Shown: positions 24,400-33,861 of the stretch, in pieces
Position numbering within the stretch: position 1 is the first letter of the stretch
Layout of the letters: each line of letters begins with the position of its first letter
Origin: Tumebacillus sp. BK434
GTDB taxonomy: Bacteria; Bacillota; Bacilli; Tumebacillales; Tumebacillaceae
Direction: 5' to 3'
NCBI RefSeq assembly: GCF_004340785.1
Contig: NZ_SLXS01000003.1
Location: 653,689 to 717,688 of the forward strand
Length of the DNA stretch: 64,000 bases
Translations under genes and position numbers: made by a program
Notes under the pieces: generated by a model
What the model was told of the DNA's origin: nothing
What the model saw: only the letters and a program-made list of their open reading frames with translations
Databases searched by the model: none

Positions 24400-26654
24400 T
24401 ATTTGACCGCCTGCAGGAAACGGCGCGTCGTCGCTTTGCCTTTGTCGCCGACGATCTCAACTGGCCCGACGCAGGACGGGCAGCCGTGCTCGCAGGAGCA
24501 GCCTTCCAGCATGTCGAGCGCCGTGGTGATCACGTCGCGGCGCACTTGATAAAACTTGTCGGACAGCCCGATGCCGCCCGGATAGGAGTCATACAAGAAC
24601 ACGGTCGGCGCTTTCGTGTGCATCGCCCGCACCTGCGGCTGCACATGCAGGTCGCCCGGCGCACACATCAGGTAGAGCGGCGCCACCCCTTTTAACAGGT
24701 TGGCCGTGCCGACGAGACCGCCTTCGATCTCTTCCTTCGACAGGTCTCGGGTCAGCGGTTCATCAAAGGCCAGCCAATAGGACATCGTGTGCAGCTCCGC
24801 CTCCGGGAGGTGGATCTTGCCCCAGCCGAGGTTCTCATGCGTGTCGAACTTGATCTTCTTGTAGATCGTCGGCATCGCATTGACCATCACTTCGCCGTAG
24901 CCGTGACGCACCGACTCCTCCGGCTGCTCGCGAAACTCGTCGAGCACCCGCAGGTTCACCGCCAGCTCCGCGTCGGTGTAATAGTCGGAGTCGACCTTGC
25001 GCACAAACGCCTTGCCGTATTCCAAGTCCAATTTTTCCACTTGGAACTGCACGCCTTCATGAATGTAGATCGCCTTTTCATGCAGCGTGGTCAAGGCGGA
25101 GAACCGATCGGTCTCGCCGATGACGCGGTTCTGCTCGGTCATGTCGATGATCAGCACGTTTTCCTGCGCCGCCGAGCGCAAGGAGATGTCATGGCTTGGC
25201 ATCGCGTCGTTCATCCAGTAGTAGCGCTCGTCCTGCGCTTTGTTCAGCACGCGCTCTTCGACCAGGTAATCGAGAATCTCCGGCGTCGTCGCCACGCCAA
25301 ACTGCTCGTCCGGCTCAAACGGCAGCTCAAACGCCGCGCATTTCAAATGGTCGACGAGGATGATCAGATTCTCCGGATGCACCCAGGCATGTTCCGGCGA
25401 CCCTTCGAAAAAGTATTCCGGGTGCTGGACGATATACTGGTCGAGCGGCGCGGAGGAGGCGACCATCACCGTCACCGACTTGCCGTGGCGGCGCCCCGCC
25501 CGGCCGGCCTGCTGCCAGACCGAAGCGATCGTGCCCGGGTAGCCGGTGATGACGCACGCTTCCAAGGAGCCGATGTCGATGCCAAGCTCCAGCGCATTGG
25601 TCGACACCACGCCCCGCACGTCGCCGTTTCTCAGCCCGCGCTCGATCTCGCGCCGCTCGTTCGGCAGATAGCCGCCGCGATAGCCGCGCACCGCCTTGCT
25701 CGGCACGACGCCGGCGGTCGCTTCCTTCAAATAAGTGAGCATCACTTCGACCTGCGTCCGCGCTTTGGTGAAGACGATCGTCTGCACTTCGCGCTTGAGC
25801 AGTTGCGCCGCGACTTTGCGCGCTTCGAGCAGGGAGCTGCGGCGGATGCCGAGCTGCTGATTGACGACCGGCGGGTTGTAGAAGATGAAATGCTTCTCGC
25901 CGCGCGGCGCTCCGGACTGATCGATCAGCTGAAACTCTTCGCCGAACAGTTCGACGGCGAGCTCCCGCGGGTTGGCGATCGTCGCCGAGCAGCAAATAAA
26001 CTGCGGGTTCGACCCGTAGAATTTACAGATCCGCTTCAAGCGGCGGATGACGTTGGCCACGTGCGAGCCGAACACGCCGCGGTACATATGAATCTCGTCG
26101 ATGACGACATACTTGAGATTTTCAAACAGCTTGACCCACTTTGTATGGTGCGGCAAGATCCCCGAGTGCAGCATGTCCGGATTGGTCACCACGATGTGAC
26201 CGGCCTGGCGGATCGCCTGCCGGGCCGTGACCGGGGTGTCGCCGTCGTACGTAAACGTTTTGATCTCCTGCTCGAGATGTTCGACCATTTCGTGCAGTTC
26301 TTTCATCTGATCCTGGGACAGCGCCTTGGTCGGAAACAGGTACAGCGCCCGCGCCTCCGGGTCCTGCAGCAGGTGGTCCAGCACCGGGAGATTGTAGCAC
26401 AGCGTCTTGCCCGAAGCGGTCGGGGTGACGACCACGATGTTCCGGCCCGCCTTGACCTGCGTAAAAGCTTCCGCCTGGTGCGAATACAGCTGACGGATGC
26501 CCTTTTTCACCAGCCCCTCGCCGATTCGCACATCCATCGCCGCCGGGAAATCGGCATAGACCGCTTCCTGACCCGGGTAGACGCGCCAATGGGTGACATT
26601 TTGAATAAAAGAGGGGGTGCGCTTCCACTCATCAAGAAGCATCTCGATCGACAA
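24399..26654 (-). CDS. mrfA: MrfA/YprA-like DEAD/DEAH helicase (DUF1998)
   Basis: A 751-residue superfamily 2 helicase of the MrfA (YprA) type, which unwinds DNA from a mitomycin C lesion so that the MrfB exonuclease can act. Motif I is TPTASGKT (77-84), motif II DEIH (186-189), motif III SAT (223-225) and motif VI QQAGRAGRR. The C-terminal DUF1998 region ends in a CSCEHGCPSC zinc cluster, as in MrfA. The start is probably TTG at 26654 after AAGGGATG, or ATG 12 bases in. The partner mrfB is at 14.6-15.8 kb. Confidence 0.88.
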   Translation of the reverse strand: MSIEMLLDEWKRTPSFIQNVTHWRVYPGQEAVYADFPAAMDVRIGEGLVKKGIRQLYSHQAEAFTQVKAGRNIVVVTPTASGKTLCYNLPVLDHLLQDPEARALYLFPTKALSQDQMKELHEMVEHLEQEIKTFTYDGDTPVTARQAIRQAGHIVVTNPDMLHSGILPHHTKWVKLFENLKYVVIDEIHMYRGVFGSHVANVIRRLKRICKFYGSNPQFICCSATIANPRELAVELFGEEFQLIDQSGAPRGEKHFIFYNPPVVNQQLGIRRSSLLEARKVAAQLLKREVQTIVFTKARTQVEVMLTYLKEATAGVVPSKAVRGYRGGYLPNERREIERGLRNGDVRGVVSTNALELGIDIGSLEACVITGYPGTIASVWQQAGRAGRRHGKSVTVMVASSAPLDQYIVQHPEYFFEGSPEHAWVHPENLIILVDHLKCAAFELPFEPDEQFGVATTPEILDYLVEERVLNKAQDERYYWMNDAMPSHDISLRSAAQENVLIIDMTEQNRVIGETDRFSALTTLHEKAIYIHEGVQFQVEKLDLEYGKAFVRKVDSDYYTDAELAVNLRVLDEFREQPEESVRHGYGEVMVNAMPTIYKKIKFDTHENLGWGKIHLPEAELHTMSYWLAFDEPLTRDLSKEEIEGGLVGTANLLKGVAPLYLMCAPGDLHVQPQVRAMHTKAPTVFLYDSYPGGIGLSDKFYQVRRDVITTALDMLEGCSCEHGCPSCVGPVEIVGDKGKATTRRFLQAVK

Positions 26655-26883
26655 ACTTCATCATCCCTTCAAGAGAACAGATGTTCCATAACAGGTATTT
26701 GATTCGGCAAAGCAGCCTGAAATTCCTCTTGGAAACTACTGAATTCGGCGTAAATGGAGGATTTGGCAATTGTACCAAAGAACTCATAATGAGTCGTTCT
26801 TGACTAATAGAATTAATACATAGCTCATAAACTGTTTCAAATAAATCCGGCTGGAACAACAACACATAAAATGAGGGAACTTG

Positions 26884-29073
26884 ATGAACCGTAAAGTACT
26901 TTACATCTGGAAATACCTGCTGCCCGCCATGGTGATCCTGCTGACCACTTGGTTTCTCGTTCAGGTTGCCATCGATTCCGTTCATGAGGAGAACCGCAAC
27001 AAACTCGGGCTGATCGCGCAGATCCTGGAGAACGAGATCCGCAACAGTGAAGAGGCGAAAGCGGCGTTTCGCGCCAAGGACAGCGCCAAGCTGGAAGCGT
27101 TGCTGCAGCCGCTGCTCGACGCGAAGATCCTCGTACAGGACGGCATCCTCGGCGCTTCGGTCTATCTCCCCGACCAGCAGCGGAACGTCGCCTTCTCCCC
27201 GCGGTCGGCGATGTCGGGCAACCTGCAGAATAAGATCTCGATCTCCAAAGAAGCGGTCCAGGCCTATCAGTCTGGCCAGCCCGGCTATTATTCGATACAG
27301 AATGAGACCCGCATTCAGCCGATCTATAACTATATCAACGTCTTGGAAGTAGACGGGCAAAAAGTCGCTTTGATCTCTGTCAACCAGACGGTCGCCTCGA
27401 TGGAAGGCGAGACGCGCACGATCTGGCTATACGGCATCATCATCAGCGTCCTGTCCCTGCTCGTGCTGATCGCCGCCGCCGTCAGCGAGTACCGCCGCGA
27501 GCGCACTTTGATGCGCGAACTGGCCAACGTGACACAGTGGCTGAAGGGGCTGACTTGGAGCTACGTGTCGGCCAGCGATGTCGACCGGCAGTTGACCCTG
27601 CTCAAGAAACTGCCCACCGAGTTCCAGAAGGCGATCCGCTTCGTCGATTACGCGCGGCTGCAGAAACGCCACGTGCTGGAACACCTGCCGCTTGGGATCA
27701 TGATTCTCGATACAAACGCGAAGATCACCTACGCCAACCCCTCGCTCCGCCGCCTGCTCGGGCGCACGCATGAGGAACTGCACGCCATGTCGGCCGAGGA
27801 ATGGCGCTGCTGCTACCAGCTCTCAGACGGCTCTTACGTGTCCGACCTGCTCGAGCGGGGAGAACCGGTCGAAAACTGCCTTGGCGTCATCCGACACAGC
27901 ACCGGCAAGGAGATCCCGTTTACGTTGACGATGCGCAGCCTCCCTGACGATGACGGCAAAGCGATGGGCTATTTCCTGTACGTGCGCGACCTGTCGGAAG
28001 AGATCGCGCTCGACCGGCAGGAGCAGAAGATCCACTACCTGTTTAATGCGATCCCGATGTGCGTGCTCCTGATCAACGAGCAGAAGCAGATCGAATACAT
28101 CAACCCGTCCGTCTCCCGCCTCTTCTCCTGCACGGAGCACGACCTGCTCGGCAAAGCGCTGTTCGAGGCGCTGCCTTGGCAGTTGGAGGAGTCTGCACGG
28201 CTCTTCTACGAACCGCTGCACAAGGCGCTGTCGACCGGTATGCGCATGCACAGCTCGGACATCCAGGCGCTGATCCACGGCCGGGAATACGATCTGGACT
28301 GCGACTTCTTCCCGATCTTAAACGCCTACTCGTCGACGGCGGACGGCTGCATGATCCTGATCAAAGACAAGACTTTGTACCGCGAATGGGAAGACCTCTC
28401 GCAGCGCGTCGCCCAGCATACCAACTATGTGCAGATGGCGGCGACGATCGCCCATGAAGTGCGCAACCCGATGACGTCGGTGCGCGGCTTCCTGCAGCTG
28501 CTCTCCTCGCAGATCAACGGCGACACGCACCGCAAGTACCTCGATGTGATGACGACGGAGATCGACCGGATGAACACGATCCTGAGCGAATACTTGAGCA
28601 TGGCGCGCACACCGCAGCCAGAGTGGGAGCCGATCCATCTGACCGAGCTCGTCAACGACACCTTCCTGCTCTTGGAAGGCGAAGCGAACTACCGCGGGGT
28701 CAACCTGTCGCTGGAACTCGCAGCAGATTGCCGCATCCACGGCATCGCCCGCGAGCTGAAACAGGTGCTGATCAACCTCGTGCGCAACGCCTTTGATGCG
28801 CTGGAAGACGGCGAAGGGCTGATCGAGCTGCGTCTGCAAGCCGCCGAGCCGAACGACTACCTCGTCACAGTCACCGACAACGGCGTCGGCATCGCGCCGG
28901 AGCAGTTGGCCCGCATCTTCGAGCCCTTTTTCACCACCAAAGCGATGGGCACCGGCCTCGGCCTCCCCGTCTGCAAAAAAATCATCGAATCACACGGCGG
29001 CTCGCTTCGCGTCCAAAGCGAACCTGGCGCCGGCACGACCTTTACCATTCAACTGCCCAAATCATTCGACTAA
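26884..29073 (+). CDS. Membrane PAS sensor histidine kinase (KinA/B/E-like)
   Basis: This 729-residue kinase has a transmembrane helix at about 8-30, an extracytoplasmic sensor region, a second helix at about 177-200, two PAS domains (about 250-375 and 385-500), a HisKA domain with the phosphoacceptor in ATIAHEVRNPMTSVRGFLQLL, and an HATPase domain with NLVRNAFDAL, VTDNGVGI and GTGLGLPVCKKII boxes. It resembles orphan sporulation kinases that feed Spo0F/Spo0A. No response regulator is adjacent. ATG at 26884 follows GAGGG. Confidence 0.9.
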   Translation: MNRKVLYIWKYLLPAMVILLTTWFLVQVAIDSVHEENRNKLGLIAQILENEIRNSEEAKAAFRAKDSAKLEALLQPLLDAKILVQDGILGASVYLPDQQRNVAFSPRSAMSGNLQNKISISKEAVQAYQSGQPGYYSIQNETRIQPIYNYINVLEVDGQKVALISVNQTVASMEGETRTIWLYGIIISVLSLLVLIAAAVSEYRRERTLMRELANVTQWLKGLTWSYVSASDVDRQLTLLKKLPTEFQKAIRFVDYARLQKRHVLEHLPLGIMILDTNAKITYANPSLRRLLGRTHEELHAMSAEEWRCCYQLSDGSYVSDLLERGEPVENCLGVIRHSTGKEIPFTLTMRSLPDDDGKAMGYFLYVRDLSEEIALDRQEQKIHYLFNAIPMCVLLINEQKQIEYINPSVSRLFSCTEHDLLGKALFEALPWQLEESARLFYEPLHKALSTGMRMHSSDIQALIHGREYDLDCDFFPILNAYSSTADGCMILIKDKTLYREWEDLSQRVAQHTNYVQMAATIAHEVRNPMTSVRGFLQLLSSQINGDTHRKYLDVMTTEIDRMNTILSEYLSMARTPQPEWEPIHLTELVNDTFLLLEGEANYRGVNLSLELAADCRIHGIARELKQVLINLVRNAFDALEDGEGLIELRLQAAEPNDYLVTVTDNGVGIAPEQLARIFEPFFTTKAMGTGLGLPVCKKIIESHGGSLRVQSEPGAGTTFTIQLPKSFD

Positions 29074-29081
29074 ACGAACAA

Positions 29082-29114
29082 ACGAAAGGCATCGGATCAG
29101 CTCCGATGCCTTTT
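29082..29114. terminator. Bidirectional terminator
   Basis: AAAGGCATCGGA/TCCGATGCCTTTT stem after the histidine kinase; it also overlaps the end of the converging MFS gene. Confidence 0.85.
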
Positions 29115-30275
29115 GTTGACTACATATAAGACGACCAGCACCCCGACGCCGATCCAGGAGACGACTCCGAGCAGCCAGTAGGTGGTGAAGATGTCATAGC
29201 GGTCGGCCAGCACACCGCCGACCATCGTCCAGGTCATCGCGCCGAGGCCATGTCCGACCGCCGAGTAGATGCCGAGCGCCGTGACTTGCATCTCCGGCGG
29301 CGACACTTCGCGCACCAGTTGGGCTGCGGCGGGCAGGTAGAGCCCGACCGAGATGCCCTGCATGAACAACAGCCACATCACCAGCACCGCCGACGGTTCC
29401 GTGCCGTAAAAGATCCAGCGCATCGACGACACGGTGGCGGCGAGGATCAGCACCGGGATCATGCCGTAGCGCCGGATCAGCTTCCCGGCGAAGCGCATCA
29501 CCGGCGCTTCCGAGCCGGCTGCGATCAGGAAGGACAGGCCGACCCCGGCGATCGTTCCGCCGATCGCCATATAGAAGAACCCGTACAGCGCGTTGTTCGC
29601 TTGGATCACGCCAAACACGAGGAATGTCGACAGCATCAGGAGCAGATAGCGCGGGATGAAAAACAGCCGCTTCACGCCATGCAGCATGCTGCCCGTAAGC
29701 GGCGTCTTCTCCTGCGGCAGCCCCCGCGTCATCAACACACAGATAATCATCGCAGATGCATAAATATAAAAAATCGCCGACAGATCGGTCGCCTCGGCGA
29801 TCACGCCGGCCCCCCATGACGCCACCGCGAAGCCGATCGCGCCCCACAGCCGCAGCGAGCCGTAGTCGCCGCCGTGTTTTTGCGTGTAGGACAGCGAGAT
29901 CGAGTCGAGGACCGGAACGCCGGACGAATGAAACAGCGCCATCCCGGCAAACAGGATCAGATAGAGCAGATAGGTGTCACCAAACGAGTAGATCAGACCG
30001 ATCGTCGCAGCGGCGAGCAGCGTGCCGACCAAGACTTTGCGCTGGGCGTTGTAGCGGTCGCAGATCATCCCCCAGATCGGCTGGAAGAGCACGGTGACGA
30101 CCGGCCCGACCGCCATGATCGAAGACGCCTGCTGCTTGCTCAGCCCCTTGCCTTCCAAGAAGAGCGGCAGCATGGTGTAAAGTGCGCCAAACGCGATAAA
30201 AAAGAAGAAATAATAGCTCCCGAGCAGTCGTAGCTTGCCCGGTGCGGCACCGGCCGCACGCAGCTGTTGTTCCAC
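29097..30275 (-). CDS. MFS transporter, MFS_1_like type
   Basis: A 392-residue 12-helix transporter. GMICDRYNAQRKVLVGTLL after helix II and GSLRLWGAIGFAVASWGAG in the middle resemble the LacY/nucleoside-H+ symporter-like group (MFS_1_like). Substrate unknown. It starts at GTG after AAAGGGTG and is divergent from the Zur-like regulator gene. Confidence 0.85.
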   Translation of the reverse strand: MEQQLRAAGAAPGKLRLLGSYYFFFFIAFGALYTMLPLFLEGKGLSKQQASSIMAVGPVVTVLFQPIWGMICDRYNAQRKVLVGTLLAAATIGLIYSFGDTYLLYLILFAGMALFHSSGVPVLDSISLSYTQKHGGDYGSLRLWGAIGFAVASWGAGVIAEATDLSAIFYIYASAMIICVLMTRGLPQEKTPLTGSMLHGVKRLFFIPRYLLLMLSTFLVFGVIQANNALYGFFYMAIGGTIAGVGLSFLIAAGSEAPVMRFAGKLIRRYGMIPVLILAATVSSMRWIFYGTEPSAVLVMWLLFMQGISVGLYLPAAAQLVREVSPPEMQVTALGIYSAVGHGLGAMTWTMVGGVLADRYDIFTTYWLLGVVSWIGVGVLVVLYVVNKRHRS

Positions 30276-30339
30276 CGGAATCTAACACCCTTTCTGTTGT
30301 GCTATAATAGAGTGATGTTGGGAAAGGAGTGTCTCTGCC

Positions 30340-30816
30340 ATGTCGGAAAAAGACCATCCGCAGGCTCACGATCATCGCCACGACCACAGTCAGCAGGCTG
30401 CCAAAGAGAAATTTTTGGAGCGTTTGAAAGAGCAAGGCTTCAAGCTGACCGGCAAACGCCAGATGATCGTTGACATCCTGCTGGGAGAAGACCGCTACAT
30501 CTCGGCCAAAGAACTTTTGGAGCGGATGCAGGAAGTATTCCCGCGCCTCTCTTTCGATACGGTATACCGCAACCTCCGGCTCTTGCAAGAAGAAGGCATC
30601 ATCGAAGAGTCGACGTTTGGCGATGGCGGCAGCAAATACCGCATCACCTGCGGCACGCACGACCATCACCACCACCATTACATCTGCACGGTCTGCGGCA
30701 AGACGGAGCTCGTCGAAGGCTGCCCGATGGATCTGCTCGGCATCACAGCGCCGCGCGGCTTCCAGATCGAGTCGCACCGCTTTGAGATCTTCGGCCAATG
30801 CGAAGACTGCCACTAG
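30340..30816 (+). CDS. zur: Fur-family regulator, probably Zur
   Basis: A 158-residue Fur-family metalloregulator. DTVYRNLRLLQEEGIIEES is the DNA-recognition segment, CGTHDHHHHHYICTVCGKTE gives the metal-sensing His cluster plus CxxC, and the C-terminal CEDC completes the structural zinc site. The ELVEGCPMDLL segment and HxHHHHH cluster fit Zur better than PerR. The N terminus is unusually His-rich (HPQAHDHRHDH), possibly an extra metal buffer. GGAAAGGAG precedes the ATG; TATAAT lies just upstream. Confidence 0.85.
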   Translation: MSEKDHPQAHDHRHDHSQQAAKEKFLERLKEQGFKLTGKRQMIVDILLGEDRYISAKELLERMQEVFPRLSFDTVYRNLRLLQEEGIIEESTFGDGGSKYRITCGTHDHHHHHYICTVCGKTELVEGCPMDLLGITAPRGFQIESHRFEIFGQCEDCH

Positions 30817-31187
30817 CGCAGCCTGCGCTCCGCTCTGGCGGCAGCGTCGAGCATGGCATCGACCAGCTCCGGCGCGCCGCCGAGCGGTTTTGCTTCCTGC
30901 ACGTCAACCTGAGTTCCCCGCAGCGCTTCCCGCACCTGGCGAAGCGCTTTTTTGCATAAATATCCATCAGTTAGAAAATACGGCACAACCAAAAGGTCTG
31001 TCAACCCCCGGGCTAGACAGACCTTGACCGCGTCTTGGATGGACGGCGTGGTGTAGTCAAGGTAGCCGATTTCCACAGAGAGCACCCCGGTCGCTTTTTT
31101 CAAAAATGCGGCCAACTGCTCCACATCTCCTTCTGCGCCCGGCAGGATGCTGCCGTGTGCGACGAGCAATATTCCTCTCGCGTTCAT
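30813..31187 (-). CDS. Sirohydrochlorin chelatase-like (CbiX/SirB) protein
   Basis: This 124-residue small chelatase has the LLVAHGS motif with catalytic His near the N terminus and VPYFLTDGYLCKKAL with the second part of the site. The size fits single-domain CbiXS/SirB proteins that insert Co or Fe into sirohydrochlorin. ATG at 31187 after GGAGGCGGGG. It converges on zur, with stops overlapping by a few bases. Confidence 0.85.
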   Translation of the reverse strand: MNARGILLVAHGSILPGAEGDVEQLAAFLKKATGVLSVEIGYLDYTTPSIQDAVKVCLARGLTDLLVVPYFLTDGYLCKKALRQVREALRGTQVDVQEAKPLGGAPELVDAMLDAAARAERRLR

Positions 31188-31224
31188 CTGCCCCGCCTCC
31201 TTCTGCCCATCCCTTCCGTCCATC

Positions 31225-31890
31225 TTACTCTTTTTTCGCTTCCGCTTCCAGCAACCCGTTTTTCAGGGCGTAGATCGCCGCCTGCGTGCGGTCTTCCACG
31301 CCGAGTTTGGCGAGGATGTTGCTGACATGCGTCTTCACCGTCTTGATCCCGATGTACAGCGTTTCGCCGATCGCCTGATTGGTCAACCCCTGTGCGAGCA
31401 GGCGCAGCACATCCTGCTCGCGCTCGGTCAGCGCGTCGAGCTTCGCGCTCTCCTGCCCTTTCGGCTTCTGCAGCGCGGCCAGCATCTTCGCGGCGACGGC
31501 CGGTTCGAGCACCGTCTCGCCGGCGCAGACTTTGCGAATCCCCTGCACCAGTTCGTCGCCGAGCACCGTCTTCAGCAGATACCCGGACGCGCCCGCTTCC
31601 AGAGCGGGCAGGACTTTGTCATCCTCCACAAAGGACGTCAACACCAGCACTTTCGTCTCCGGGCGCACGCGCAGCACGTCGCGGGTCGCCGCGACGCCGT
31701 CCATGCCGGGCATCACGAGGTCCATCAGCACCAGATCCGGCTCCAGCTCCTGCACCAGCGCGGCTGCCTCACTGCCGGAACTGCCTTCGCCGACCACTTC
31801 GATATCCGCTTCGGTCAGCAGGTAGGTCCGAATGCCCTGCCGCACCATGTCGTGGTCATCAACCAATACCAGGCGGATGTGAGTTCCCAC
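31225..31890 (-). CDS. liaR: LiaR/VraR-like response regulator
   Basis: A 221-residue NarL/LuxR-type regulator. The receiver has DDHDMVRQG and the phospho-acceptor Asp in LVLMDLVMPGMDG; the C-terminal HTH is LTEREQDVLRLLAQGLTNQA. It is the last gene of a liaFSR-like operon and starts at GTG after GGAGGG. By homology it would activate cell-envelope stress genes in response to lipid II-binding antibiotics. Confidence 0.88.
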   Translation of the reverse strand: MGTHIRLVLVDDHDMVRQGIRTYLLTEADIEVVGEGSSGSEAAALVQELEPDLVLMDLVMPGMDGVAATRDVLRVRPETKVLVLTSFVEDDKVLPALEAGASGYLLKTVLGDELVQGIRKVCAGETVLEPAVAAKMLAALQKPKGQESAKLDALTEREQDVLRLLAQGLTNQAIGETLYIGIKTVKTHVSNILAKLGVEDRTQAAIYALKNGLLEAEAKKE

Positions 31891-31903
31891 CGTTCGATCC
31901 CTC

Positions 31904-32986
31904 CTATCGATTCAAGAGCTGCACGCTGACCCGCACTTCCGTCCCGAGACCTGGCGACGAGCGCACTTCGCAGCGCCCGCCGATCTCCAGCGCCCGCTCG
32001 CGGATGCCGTGCAGCCCGAACGAACCGTCTTTTGCCGCCCGTGTGTCAAACCCCGCCCCGTCATCGCGCACGGTCAGCGCAACCACATCGTCTTCCCGCA
32101 CCAACCGCACCTGCAGCGTGTTCGCTGCGGCATGGCGGATCACGTTCGACACCGCCTCCTGCACGACGCGGAACAGTTGCGATTCCAAGCCTTCGGGCAG
32201 CCTCGACTCCTGCTCCACGTCGAGATCGTAGCGAATCCCGTGCCGCGGGCAGACGTCATGCAAAAAGCGCTCCAGCGCCTCCCGCAGCGACCGGCCTTCC
32301 AGCTCGACCGGGCGCAGCTGCAGCAGCAAGGCGCGCATCTCCGCCTGCGCCTTGGCGGCCATCTCTTCGGTCTGCGCCACCAGCGGGCGGGCCCGCTCCA
32401 CGTCCAGCGCCAGCAGCTTGTTGGCCGCCCCCGCCGTCATACCCAGCGCGAACAGCTGCTGCGACACCGAATCGTGCAGATCCCGCGACAGGCGCGCCCG
32501 CTCTTCCAGCGCCGCCAGTCCGGCCGCCTGCTGGTAGAGCTGCTCGTTGGTTTCGACGAGGCGCTCCAAGGCGCTTTTTTGCTCTTCCAAGCGCTCCGCC
32601 ATCCGGTTCAGCGCCCCTGCCAGATCCTCCATCTCATCGTCCGCTTCCTGCACGGCGACGCGATGCCCGAGCCGACCGTTCGCCCAGAGCAGGATCGCTT
32701 CGTGAAAGATGATCATCTTGCGCCGGAACGAGCGCGCTTCTACGTATCCGGTCACGCCGCCGATCAGCACGATCGAAAGCAGGGCGGCGATGACGACCAC
32801 CGTGAACAGGCCGCCCGTCCAGATCGCGTCGGGCAGCAGCGGCCGGTCTGCGAACAGTTCCCACAGCATCGCGCCGAGCATGACCAGCCCGGAGAAAACA
32901 GCAAGAGCCGCCGCCGATGCCCGCACATAGGCGAGCAGCATCGACCAGCGGACGCTGCGGAATCTCAACTCACGCTCGTTTGACAT
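31904..32986 (-). CDS. liaS: LiaS/VraS-like sensor histidine kinase
   Basis: A 360-residue NarX/LiaS-type kinase. Two N-terminal helices flank a short extracytoplasmic loop; a HAMP-like segment precedes the HisKA_3 phosphoacceptor in RLSRDLHDSVSQQLFALGM, and the HATPase domain has DDGAGFD and GSFGLHGIRERA. The ATG at 32986 follows GGTGAT. The gene overlaps the end of liaF by 17 bases and lies 13 bases from liaR, so the three are one operon. Confidence 0.88.
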   Translation of the reverse strand: MSNERELRFRSVRWSMLLAYVRASAAALAVFSGLVMLGAMLWELFADRPLLPDAIWTGGLFTVVVIAALLSIVLIGGVTGYVEARSFRRKMIIFHEAILLWANGRLGHRVAVQEADDEMEDLAGALNRMAERLEEQKSALERLVETNEQLYQQAAGLAALEERARLSRDLHDSVSQQLFALGMTAGAANKLLALDVERARPLVAQTEEMAAKAQAEMRALLLQLRPVELEGRSLREALERFLHDVCPRHGIRYDLDVEQESRLPEGLESQLFRVVQEAVSNVIRHAAANTLQVRLVREDDVVALTVRDDGAGFDTRAAKDGSFGLHGIRERALEIGGRCEVRSSPGLGTEVRVSVQLLNR

Positions 32987-33728
32987 TGAGATCACCAATC
33001 TTCACTTCGGCGCGAATGCGAACTTTGCGCTCCGCTTCTTCGTAGCCGGGGCTTTGGAAATGGAGCTTGCCGCCGCCGTTGTTCATCTGCTGGAACAGGC
33101 TGATCGAGCCGACGCGGCAGATCGCCTGCACCGACACGGCCATTCCTTCCGGCACCAGCACATAGACGTCGCCCATCTTGCATTCCACTTCCAGCACCGT
33201 CTCCCCGAGCGGAATGACCGTCTCGGTGAGGTCGACGCGGACCGAGCCGATTTTTTGCTCGATCACCGAATCTTTCAGCTCCCAGTCCGGACCCCCGATG
33301 TAGACTTCACCCATCTTGCCGCGAATCTCGGAAATCTCGCCGTCCAGCCCTTCCGTCACCTCGCCCCCGTAGGACTCGGTCTGCCCCCTGCGGATGATCC
33401 TGACGCTGCCTTTCGGACGGCGTCCAAACAGCAGCATCACACCAAACAGGATCAGCAGTCCGGGCAGCACCCACGATGTAAAATCCATCACCTGCAGGCG
33501 GTCGAGCACCAGCATCGAGCCCAGCACGATCACCGCCAGCGGAATCCACCCCGCCCGACGGCGGCGGCGAAAACTGCCGGCCACGCTGGACAGCGCCCAG
33601 ACGATCAGATACAGGGGCCAGAATGCCCCAAACGACTGGCTGAGCGTCCGTACCCCCCACCAGTCAAAGTTCGGTACGACAAAAATAAAGCCCGTCACCA
33701 GCAGAATGATTCCAAGCATTCGATTCAT
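32970..33728 (-). CDS. liaF: LiaF-like membrane inhibitor protein
   Basis: A 252-residue protein with four hydrophobic helices in the first 105 residues and a soluble beta-rich C-terminal DUF2154/LiaF-type domain, with repeated motifs such as GEVYIGGPDWELKDSVIEQK and VECKMGDVYVLVPEGM. LiaF inhibits LiaS in the absence of envelope stress. ATG at 33728 follows GGTGAG. First gene of liaFSR. Confidence 0.85.
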   Translation of the reverse strand: MNRMLGIILLVTGFIFVVPNFDWWGVRTLSQSFGAFWPLYLIVWALSSVAGSFRRRRRAGWIPLAVIVLGSMLVLDRLQVMDFTSWVLPGLLILFGVMLLFGRRPKGSVRIIRRGQTESYGGEVTEGLDGEISEIRGKMGEVYIGGPDWELKDSVIEQKIGSVRVDLTETVIPLGETVLEVECKMGDVYVLVPEGMAVSVQAICRVGSISLFQQMNNGGGKLHFQSPGYEEAERKVRIRAEVKIGDLNVKRA

Positions 33729-33826
33729 CACAGACTCACCTCACTCAAACTTTAAGAAAAGTATAAGCCACGCGGGCTGTCCTTTCCATCCGTCTGCAGG
33801 CTGAGATGAAGACGGAGAAAAAGGGA

Positions 33827-33855
33827 TTGTATTTTTTATTTTCGGGTGATAAGAT
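33827..33855 (+). promoter_or_regulatory. Promoter of the serine operon
   Basis: TTGTAT (33827-33832) and TAAGAT (33850-33855) are separated by 17 bases, directly upstream of the T-box leader. Confidence 0.6.
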
Positions 33856-33861
33856 TACTGA

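Noticed and set aside
26632-27360. Minus-strand frame of 242 codons overlapping the histidine kinase
   Set aside because: It is the antisense of a clear kinase gene, and has no convincing start.
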